Of a stretch of 64,000 bases of DNA, positions 51,401 through 63,400 are shown piece by piece. The DNA is from Strongylocentrotus droebachiensis (lineage: Eukaryota > Echinodermata > Echinoidea > Camarodonta > Strongylocentrotidae), in contig JAVYIG010000707.1 in the NCBI GenBank assembly GCA_035222895.1, positions 248,001-312,000 on the forward strand, in the 5' to 3' direction. The position numbers and the translations under genes were made by a program. Numbering within the stretch: position 1 is the stretch's first letter; every line of letters starts with the position of its first letter. The notes under the pieces were generated by a model, which was not told the DNA's origin, ran no database searches, and saw only the letters and a program-made list of their open reading frames with translations.

Positions 51401-54400
51401 AATTGACCAGTCTACTCCCAGATTTCCTTTTGGTTATCGAGAGTACATTTCAATTTGAATATCTCTTTTTAAAAGTGAGAGAGTATAGTAAAATAAAAAA
51501 TTTAAAATTTAAACCTCTAACCTTCATTATTTGTTATCAATAGATTACCAACTACCATGCTCAAAACTTTCTAGGTGTCTTACCTTATTGCCGATGAATC
51601 TCTCTGCGGCATTCCAATAGATCGCATTCTGCGGGGTGTCCCCTGTTCCACTGACGTAGATATTCGCAAAGTTGGAACCATACCGGACTGCGCTGGGGTC
51701 AAAGTTAACCGTCGTCCAGCCATCGACCATATCAATCTAAATGTTTAAGGTTATCAGAAGAAGAAAAGGGGCCATTGTTAATTTTTGTTGGTTATTCATC
51801 AGTATTAGTGTCAAGAAAACACTGGCAATTAAGATAAGTTATTTGGCCAATCATCACGAATAACAGGGGTGTCGTCATCATCATCATCATCATCACCACC
51901 ACCATCACCACCTTTATCATCATCATCACCATCATCAAAATTTATTCTGCTGTCCTCATTTAATCATCATTTCTAATCAACATTTCCTCTGCTATGATTT
52001 GTTATTATTGTTACAATATGCACAATCAATTTTCATCATAATCCTCATTATCATCATCTCCTCCTCCTCCCCCTCCTTTTCACCACTTATCATCAGCATC
52101 ATTACCGGTAATCATTATCACCACCTCAATCATCATTATTAAACCTCCTTAGTATCGTTTACCTTGTACCTTTGACATAATAAAGCCAAAAGTAACAGAC
52201 CTGTTTAATAATTTCATGCATACTTCTTGAACAAAAGTTTCTTTAGATGACTCAAAAACTTGCCAGAGGCTTGATAGTCATAGCAACAAAGAATACATGA
52301 AAAAATGGATTCCACCTATATAGATGCTATTATACATAGTAGGCGAATCATACAGTTGGTAACCAGGGTGTCGTTTCCCGAAACCATCATAAGTACAACT
52401 TTACCAACATCACATTGAAATGTGTGTTAAATTTGACACATGCATTTCAATAGGTTATCTGCAAACTTGTAATTACAGTGGTTTGTGCAATGCTGCCCAG
52501 AGGTTCCAAAGAGAAACTTTTATAAATTGATAAACATTAGTTGACAGTTCTGAAGTCCCTGAGGCAAATGTTGTATCACCAACTCACTTTGCATATCTGC
52601 GTGTGTGAACAAGTTCCTATCTGCAACCCTGTACCCAACATTAACCTTAAACGTAACCTAAAACCAGACTCATTTGATAATTTCTCCGCTCTCACTATGC
52701 TACATCCACCAAATTTGTATTCTTATTCTTATCTTATTATACTAAATATATTATACTTAACTCAACACTTATCCCAATCTTGAATGAAATAAAGCCAGGA
52801 GCAACCCTAACCCTGCTCTTCTGACAAACTCAAGCCCAAAGTAACTGCCATCTCAACAATTACCGCTGGCGCAATTGTCGTTATGTACAAATGTTAATTT
52901 ATCCAACTCACCCTAGCTCGTCTGCGTGTGTAGGAGCGGCAATCTGTGCTGACACCAAAGCAGAAGCATGAGATACAGCCCTCAGGGTTGGAGTCAGCAA
53001 GGTAGAATGTACCCGGCTCGCACTGGTTACACTGATCCCCGTAGACATTGTCCTGTGAGAGCACATCATAAAGAGTTGTTAACCCATAGCATATAGAGAG
53101 AGAGAGTTGTGACATCTGGATGCTTACACTCGGAGGTCAAATCACTGAACTACAAATAGTTCCCTCCCACATAAAATATCTATAGGAGAGAACTATACCG
53201 ATGCCCAATTTCCATAAATTTGACCTGTAGACATTGTACTGTGAAAGTACACTGTATCATAAAGAGTTGTTGATCCATAGCATATAGAGAGAGTTGTGAC
53301 ATCTGGGCCCTGTCTTATAAAGAGTTGATATCAGTTGCGATTGATATCGATCGCAACTATGTACATAAGATAGGAGATAGTAGACTGCAAACTTGCGATT
53401 GATTGGAGAACTTACGATTAATGAGTTTCATTTGTATCAATCGTAACTCTTATAAGACGAGACCCTGGATGCTTGCACACTTAGAGGTCAATTCACTGAA
53501 CTACAAATAGTTCCCTCCCACTTCAAATGTCTATAGGAGGGAACTATACCGATGCCCCATTTCCATGAATTTGACCTGTAAACAAGCAGGACCTCCCATG
53601 ACGCAACTACAGTGAATCAAAATATGCAATAATTTGCATATGCCAAGCATGAGAGTATTGTTCCTTAAAGCCCCACTGCACTAGTTTGGCCAGGAGGGAT
53701 AAGACCTCCCTGCATGGTCACTGACAGGCGGTTATCTCATCAAATAAGCTCTCAATTAACATAAGAAAAAGGGGATCATGGGAGACCAATGGTCACCCAT
53801 TAGACATTGTTTGCTATATACGTGGCGCAAATAGCTATAAGTAGTGCAAGGGGCTTTAAACAGAAATGTGGTAGAATATAAATGCTGTGACTCCTCATTA
53901 TCATATTCATATATCCACGTTTGAAGCATTCACAATAATAAACATGATGATTCAACAAACTTTTAATTAACAAAGTCCAGAGGTGCATTGAACAAATCGC
54001 ATGAGAGATATAAGTAAGGTAAGGCCATATGTGAATGTACTAAAAACTTAAAGGGGGTGTAAACTGATGAGACCATGTGTCTTTCCCGTGGCCTGACTCG
54101 GGGCCAATCGGGTATAATATGACAACGGATGCGACCGCAGCAATAACGTGCGTGCAACATACGCGAACGCTAACCATGTAGAGATTAAGTCGCTGACTAC
54201 CGTTAATGACGTTAAGTCCATTCGTTTACATGCAGTTGCCCAAAAGGAGACGTAAATGGCGTCCACTGTATTCATCAGTTCAACCCCCTTTAACATAACC
54301 AAAAGATAAACAGTTACCTTGCAAAGACACTGGGCAGTTGTCTGGTCGCAGATTTCCTCTGTTGTTCCGTTCACATCGCAATTACAGGGCTCACAGTACG

Positions 54401-57400
54401 GGTAGCCGTAGTTGCCACGCTCGCAACGTTCACACTGCCGGCCTCCAATGTTAGGCTTGCAACTATGATAAAAGGGGACAAAAATTACAGTATATGAAAA
54501 TGGGAATGATAATTATCAATTTTTGTAAAGTGTATAACACAATGAAACATTTCTATGTGCATTTGGAAATGAATAAACTCCCTTTAGCTTCTGGTCCCTG
54601 GGTAGTGTTTCATAAAGATGTGCATTAAGTTACACATGACTTTATGAATGACTTTAATATGAAAAGCTAAATGGGATTCTCAAATCCTTTTAATTGCATG
54701 AGCTAAAGTTGAAATATGTAAATGTAGATTAACCTTATCCTTATAAACGAAATGTTTTAATGTAAAGTGTATTTTTGGCTACAATTTAATTGAGATTATG
54801 GGAAACACAGTCACACTTTGTTAAAATGTCTGGAAAAACTTTGGGCATCCCCAAAAAGGTCAGAGGTCGAAGGTCATGACTTACTTGCACTCGCCAGTGA
54901 AGAAGTCACAGTTGAGGTCATTGTTATCCACACCTCGGAGGTCACATTCGCAATCCTAAAAACAAACAAAATGAACGTTTGTAAACACCTGTGATCATAC
55001 TCTTTCAATAATTAGTGCACAAGTGAGCAAGTCCAAGGCATACAGGTGTATGTACTAGTATTTGGTCAACTAGGGCCCTGTTTCACAAAGCCTTTTTCCA
55101 ATGACAAAATTCAGTGATAAATCTGCAGATAACCAATCAGATGCAAAGATTTCACTAGCTTATAATGAAAACTGTCATTTGTCACTGAATTTTGTGAAAC
55201 AACCCCCAGGGCTTTGTTTCATAAAACCTGTTATCAATATCAATATCAATATCAACTGTTATAAGCTACTAAAATCCTGGCATCCGATTGGCTGCGAGCT
55301 AATTTGTCAAAGAATTCTATCATTTGTTACTGATTAACAAGTGTAATGAAAAAGGGGCCAGCCTGACTATAGACCGAACAATCAATTACATTATCCTGAA
55401 TGGTAAAGAATCTGTCCGTTTAGGGTCCGTGTAGAAACCATAAGGTGAAGTAATCAAGGTACAGTCTAATCTGTCTATAGCGACCACCCAAGGGAAACAC
55501 AAAATGTGGTCTTTGTAGACAAGTGGTCACTAAACAGGTTTGACTGTAATGACTGGAGAAAAATATAATTTAGATATTGAAATTTCCCTAATTATTTGGT
55601 TATTCCAAGTTCTAACCAAGTTCTAAAAGGGCCATAAACTTGATAGAATCCTTGGGTATACGAAAATTGTGATTAAGTTGTTAACTTGCATATAAGAAAC
55701 ATGAGCGCTATACAAGGACCCACTACTAGAATCATCATCATCATTATCATCAGTATTATTAAGATTTATCATTATTAACTCTTTGACTACTGAATCATGT
55801 CATTCCCATTGGCTTAGTAAAAGAACAACCTGGTTTCCGTAGGCAAAGGGTTAAGGGTATGTAAAACAAGTGAGAACATACCACACATCCGACGATGGGG
55901 TGGTAGCCATAGGTCTGGGGGGCACAGGTGTCGCAGTTGGTCCCTGCCACGTTCTCGGGACAGATGCACTCTCCCGAAACCTCGTTGCAAACACCGGAAT
56001 CGCAGGTACAGGCTTGGGATGAAAGGGGAAACATTTGTTATGATTATGCAAATTATAGGATTTGGAATATGTCAATTCCAAGAGAGGATCGAGATAAAGT
56101 AATAAACCACAAATCAAAGGTAACAAATTGTCTTGATTTTTAATTGTATTCATTTGATTCTCAGTTGTTGTAGTGGATAATGTAGGCTAATTGCCCTGAC
56201 CGAACCCTTTGAACATAATAAAAAATGGCTGCTACAGAGAGCATCATCACCGTTCTCATCAAAAGAAAGTTATTCCAGACATGCCTATTTTTTCCTTTAC
56301 TCTAGTAAGACGAACTGCATAAGCCTTTATTTTACATAATTATTTTATTTTAACAAATTTCAAAAATCCTCCTTGGTCATGAATATTCATGAGCATGGAT
56401 CTCGATTAGCGCATACAAAGTAGGTGCATGAGCGATATTGAGACACTGACAAACATCAACTAGATTTGTCTATTTTGTCACCATTCAAAGAATGATTATT
56501 TGTCTGTGAGGTGTGCATTATTATACATATATAAAATGATGTTTTATAACAGGATTTTACTAATGACCAGTCATTAGAATTGGATAATGACCGGTCATTA
56601 TTCAAATTACACATAATCCTTATTATCCAAATTATACGAGTATGCTTTCAACCAATCATTTGATTAGGATCCACGTCATCATCTTATAAAAATGAATAAA
56701 TTCTTACCTCTGCAGTATGGGAAATCATAGTATCCGACGGCGCACTTGTTGCAGCGACGCCCGACGATGTTCTGTCGGCAGTTGCACTGACCGCCGAGCT
56801 CGTCGCAGTTGAAGCTGAGGGAACCCTGGCTGTCGCAGTCGCATTCCGAAGCTCCGTAGTTGAAAGCGGACGAGAGAGAGAAGACGGCCTCGCGGCAGAA
56901 GCCAGAGGAGTCGGGACTGCAAGGGAGGAGGTTTTTTAAATGACAATGTGTTAGTGTTGTGTGACCATAGGATTAATTTCATTTAATCCATTGCCAAGGG
57001 GGACCTGAGGAGTGTTTCACAAAGACTAAGATTGACTTTAAGTTGTACTTAACTATGGCAGGCCGTTCATGCCACTGTTTGCTCTCACCATTTAATGGCA
57101 TTTGTCTCTCAGGGGACGTACAAATCATGGTCACATATCTACAGAATCTATTTTTTTTTTAATAATTCATTATTGAAGGAAACTAGATGGAACTTCGACT
57201 GCGCGCAGTCGAAAATGATGCCTCCGTCATAGAGAAATTTTACAAACCAAAACAGAAGAAATTTTGCAAATTCAACGTCAATTTAATCCATTATCAGGTT
57301 CTCAGAATATTGTGATTACAAGCAATTTCTCATATACATATATGACCCTTTGATCTTTGACCTCATGACCCTAAAATCTACTCAGTTCATTGGCTTTGCA

Positions 57401-60400
57401 AGATGTCCTGAGTTAAATAGTTATCCATTTGTCAGTTGTAATGAGAATGCGTTCACAAGCTATTTTTGCATACATAATGAGCCCATGACCTTTGACCTTG
57501 TGACCCCAAAATCTAATCAGTTTATCGGCTCTGCAAGATACATACATGACCAAAGTTTGGCAGGAATCCATCAATCGGTTCTTCAGATAACGCAATCACG
57601 AGCTGTTTTTGCATACAAAATGAGCCCTGTGACCTTTGACCTCTGACCTCGTGACCCCAAAATCTAATCAGTTCATCAGCTCTGCAAGATACATACATGA
57701 CCAAAATTTTGCAAGAATCCATCAATCGGTTCTTCAGATAACGCGATCACGGGCTGTTTTTGCATACATAATGAGCCCTGTGACCTTTGACCTCTGACCT
57801 TATGACCCCAAAATCTTATCAGTTCAGCGGCTCTGTAAGATGCATACATGACCAAGGTTTGGGAGGAATCCATCAATCGGTTCTTCAGATAACGCGATCA
57901 CAAGCTGTTTTTGCATACATAATGAGCCCTGTGACCTTTGACCTTTGACCTTGTGACCCCAAAATCTAATCAGTTCATCGGCTCTGTAAGATGCATACAT
58001 GACCAAAGTTTGGCAGGAATCCATCAATCGGTTCTTCAGATAACGCGATCACGAGCTGTTTTTGCATACATAATGAGCCCTGTGACCTTTGACCTTTGAC
58101 CTCGTGACCCCAAAATCTAATCACTTCATCGACTCTGCAAGATACATACATGACCAAAGTTTGGCAAGAATCCATCAATCGGTTCTTCAGATAACGCGAT
58201 CACAAGAACGGGACGTACGGACGTACGGACGGGACGTACGGACGTACGGACGTACGGACGTACGGACGGACGGACGGACAACCCGAAAACATAATGCCTC
58301 CGGCTACTTCGTAACGGAGGCATAAAAATATTATCTAAAGATCATAGTAGTGAGAGCAAACAGTGGCATGAATGGCCTGTCATAGTTAAGTCCTACTTAA
58401 AGTTGATATTAGCCTTTGTGAAACACCCTCCAGGTGGCCCCTGTATTGATCCAATGTGAACTAGAGAATTGAGTAGTCCACTGGCTAAGAAAAAATCCTC
58501 CTACTACAGGCAGTAGTTAGTTTACATAATAACAAAATTCATATCCTAGTGGTCTATTTCTTTGCTGCATCATATCCAGATAATGGGTTTGTTGCCTTGG
58601 TTTATTTCTTAAAGGTAGGCATTACTACTGCAGCTAGAAGGGATTAGACCACACAGCGAGCCAACAAGGTCACTGTGACAGGTGGCTATCTCATTAACTC
58701 AGCTCTCATTTAACATAAGAAAAAGAGGATCATGGGGGACCAACAGGCACCGATTTGGGAAGTTTTCTATATAGAGGGAGCAAGTAGCTACAAGTAGGAC
58801 AGTGTGCCTTTAAAGCTTCTTCATACAAATCTTCCACTCACATAAAAAGGCTTGTTCAAATGTGATCGAGTAAACCCAGTCAAAAAATAAGCATGGCAAA
58901 TTGAACCATTAAAATGAAAAGCATGTGAGCTGAAACACAACTAGCTGTGTGCACCAAAGCCCCTAAGCACACTCACTTTTCTGTATTTAATATTATGCAG
59001 AAAAGGCAAAGGTTATATTTTGTTTGGGTTGACTTTTTTTTGTTGAGGCAGTCAAAGCCTGGGGAGTGTTTCACAAAGACTAAGATCGACTTTAAGTTGG
59101 ACTTAACTATGTCAGGCCATACATGCCATTGGTTGCTCTCACTATTGGTCTATTTTTCCCTTAATAATGACTTATCAAAAAGCGTAAATTCTGTAGATTT
59201 GTGACCACAATATATACGTCCCTTGAGAGACCAATGCCAGTAAATGGTGAGAGCAAACAGTGGCATGAACAACCTACCATAGTTAAGTCCAACTTAAAGT
59301 CGATCTTAGTCTTTGTGAAACACCCCCCTGGTATGTACGAGGCTTACCTGAAGTAGAAGTCATTGGCACTGCAGTACTGGATGAACTCTCCTGCGCGGTC
59401 CTGAGGGTTAGCATTGACCACGTCGGGTGTGTACATCTCAACAGGGATAACCATGATGTCATCCTGAGAGGGATGGAAGAGAAAGAGATTTCAAACATGG
59501 ATGCAGAGATGAATGAATGAAGATCAACACCAAAAGGTGGGGTTATTAGGGACTTTTAGAAATGCACGTCAAGAGCTTTGACTGCAACGTGTGACGTCAT
59601 TTTAAGGCACTGCGCCTGCGTCACGTGGTCTCAGTCGGCGATCGAGAATGCGTCAACCTTGATTTTCCTAAATCTAGTACATGCAATACATACATACATA
59701 TTGACATTTATAAAGCGCCTTTACATGCTGAAATGTGTAGAACAGGTGTCACATGCACCTGTTCTACACATATTTACATATTAGCAGTGAAGGGATGTTC
59801 TTTTGTTGAGGGTAGAATGAGGAATGTCCTCTTTCTTTGTCCGTGATGTTTATTGTGTTACTTCCTGCATGCATATCGTCGAGTGCAATCTAAAAGATTT
59901 CTAATTGTAGCCAACATGGGCAGTTAAGTACGTTGACACGCATGATCAGTCGGCGTTCGTCGTGTTCTCGTTCACTCATTCTAAAAGTCCCTATTTTGGA
60001 GGGTATCTCATACATGGAGGTGAAGATTCCTCCCCCCCCCCCCTCATCCTCCCAATATCAGCCATGACTTAAAGGGATTGGATCGCCAGTTTCCATGTGC
60101 AGAAGGCCATAATTCGCTGACACCAGACTTGGTGAAAATACCATTAATGGGGGTACAAATTTCCACACAGCAAACCCATAGTCCAGTCAAGAATTACCCC
60201 CTAATCTGTCGGAGAGCTCGAGAGTCTTCGGGCAAATCAAAGCATTACATAAGGTCGAATGGTCATAAAACTCAAGGCTAACCCTGGTGATTGACAACAC
60301 CTGTTATTGGGTAAACACCCGAACGGTGTCGAATTCCCCATGAGAGCCGACTACTCAGTGACTTTAATGGGTAAGCCTGTGAATTTTTTAATAATATATA

Positions 60401-63400
60401 CACCTCAAGGAATGTTGGAATTATCATTAATTACAGTGTAAAGTAAATATAACAATATGTACCATCTCCACTTTCTGGGGAGTATCCCTACCATATGGTC
60501 ACCGTGAGGGCATACAGCAATTACTAACACAAAAGCCTTTGTCACCCTACCGGTTCCCCTTTTCTCTCATGGGTACTGAGTGGCAAATGTTAATGTGTCT
60601 TGCCAAAGGACAATAGAGCCGTGTCAAGGATCAAACCCACGACCTTGGCATTTCAAGTCAAGTGCTTAAAGGTAAAGACCAGTTTTAGAAACACCCCTCT
60701 CTCAAAAAATGAAATGGAAGCTCTTATTACCAATCATGTCAAAAAATATGTTTTGACTAATACGTAATACAAATTTTGCCGGGAAACTGCCTACGGTACT
60801 AATTGATATAAGATAAGATAAGATAAGATTTTATTCGTCTTTCTTTCAAATGACATACAGAGCATAACATTGGATCATAACACATTTACAAAGCAAAATA
60901 ACAAATTATGATAATGATAAAAAACATAGCTAACTAAAAGAAAGACGAGGAGACCCTGGTAAAAGCAGAGCTTGTAATTATTAGGGTCCCCTCTGAGCCG
61001 GATAAAACATGATGAATAGATATTTGTGACTACCTAAGAATACAATAGGGAAAAAGGGGTATAACAAAACAAGAAGTGTACACACACACAACAACAACAA
61101 CAAAAAGAGAGACTAGACTAGACAAGACGGGAGAAAAGAAAAAATATGAGAAATAATAGAAGAATACAGCACATCGACAATAGGCACAGCACACAACGGG
61201 CACAAGACAACAGGGGGAGGGAATAAGAGGTTGACAATCTGAAAATATTCAGTTAGACACATATTAATATCAAGAAGAAAATTTACATTTATAGTAATAC
61301 ATAATATATCTTGGCACCATAATAACTACAAAAATGAACTACTCTATGAGTCACAGTATTTATCGAGAAGATAAACCTTAAGTTTACACTTAAATGAAGA
61401 GAGACTAACAGATTGCTTAACGCTAGATATATGTGGTAAATTATCATATCATCGATCCGGCCTGGATAGATATCGCGTAGTCCCATATACATCTTTCTGT
61501 GAACAGTGCTTGTAACTTTACCAAGACTGGGCCTAATTTCTTATCATTTTGATGATTCCAGAACCTTGCAGTACACACCAATACTTATATGCTAGATGAT
61601 TAACCTTTTCTGATCGATTCCACAACGTTTCTTTCACAATGCAATCGCATTACCAGAACTGGTCTATACTTTTAAACAACTCGACAACGATTTGTTACAC
61701 GTTCCAGACTTACGATCCAGAGTTGGCGATTGTCTCCCTCCGGCAGGGTCACCTGGATCCCTTGACTCAGGTCACTCAGCTCAAAGACGTTACTACCATC
61801 AGGCTTGGTGACAACTACACGGCATCCGGACACGTGAGGGCAGTATTTGGCATTGAAAGTACCTGCAAAGGGAAACGAGACAATGGTGGTTTAGTACCTT
61901 TTTTTTAAACACGTACAATACTATACATACATTTCGTCGCCCGGGTGGCAGAAGGGCGTTAGCATGCCAGCGACTCGAAAACTACTTTTGAATTATTCGC
62001 AAAGATTTGTTTTATATTTAAACTGATTTCCGACCCGAAAATGGTTTTAAAACTTAAAAAGACTAATAGAAATGTTATAACGGAACACGGCCACAATTTT
62101 TGTTTGGAAATAAGTCAGTTTTATAAAAGTTTGAGGCAATTAAGTGCTAACGCCCACCTGCTTAGCGCTTCATTTTTTACCTGAAATTCGAGCTAACGCC
62201 CTTCTGCCAGCCAGGCGACGATTTATGTGATTATGCAGGAATAAAAAAAAGTCAACTCAAGAGTGAGAGGCGTTAAAGAGAGAACTTCATCTCAAATGCA
62301 GCATCAAATGATGATGATGAAAAGCTAACAGGAACTGGTTACATAAGACATGCTCTAACGATTATTGTACAGCAGTCCGTTTTTTAAATTAGTAAAATCA
62401 GTAAATTTTTTGCATAGAACTTACCATTGATGGTCACTTTGCCATCAATAGCAACTACCATGGTAACAGCGCTCAACAGCCAATCAAAATCAAGGTTTCC
62501 ATGGTAGTTACCGTTGATAGCAAAGATACCGTCAATGGTAAGTTTTGTGCAACAATCCCAGATCAAATACTATAATGTACTTTAGCCTTCACCCTAACCG
62601 TACCTAAAACCCTCATCCAACCCTAACCTAACCTTTTATCTTTCATGGAATAAAACCTGCGGCAAATGTCGCTGGAGCAAAAATTGGATCACCTAAAAAG
62701 GATAGGAGATTTACCTTCGCCATCAAACTGGCCGACGACTCTGAAGTCTGTGTTGTAGGACTCTCCGTTGGGTTGGTAATAGTGGATGACAAACACAACC
62801 TCTCCGCTGTTTGGTACAAGGTCATCGTGATACGAGGCTGTGTTCTGTAAATCACAAACATTTCACACAAAAATTGTATAAAGATCAAGTTTCTGATGAT
62901 ATAAAGATCACTGTTCTGCTGAAATGATATTACTTCAAATATGTTTATGATTAGTCTCATTGTCCTACTAACTCTAACTCCTAGCAATCACTGGAAAACA
63001 GAGAATTATGGAAATCTCATGATCATTAAACAAAATGGCAACTATGCAGTATTGTTGGTGAGCTAATGAAACCCTGATTAACTCAGATTCTGGCAATTAT
63101 TTTGTAGCTTAAGGGCCAATTTGATGTTTCAATAACATATTTTATGCATATCTTCAAAAATGATGCCACATGTAATCTGTAAAGAGAGGATCATCAGTAT
63201 ACTTGTCGGGTAAAACATGAAAGTTCTTTCGCTCTCATGAAAATTGATTGATTTTCTTTCTATTTGTTGTTCTTCTTGTTGTTCTTGTTGTTGTTGTTGT
63301 TGAGTTATCAGGTATTATAAGATGATGACGTGGATCCTAATCAAATGATTGGTCGAAAGCGTACACGTGACCAGGCATTTATTTTGCCTAACACGTAATT

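Larger units (their letters stand above)
57006..58434. mobile_element. GTGTTTCACAAAGACTAAG fold-back element holding a nested satellite element
   Basis: Outer ends GAGTGTTTCACAAAGACTAA and the inverse at about 58415-58434, with matching GCAAACAGTGGCATGAA inner arms. Inside, from about 57180 to 58326, is a second element with ATGCCTCCG ends around a 151-bp satellite. Confidence 0.82.

Noticed and set aside
57340..58205. Regular repeats that could suggest a CRISPR array
   Set aside because: Whole 151-bp units repeat without unique spacers and the genome is animal; this is a satellite inside a mobile element.
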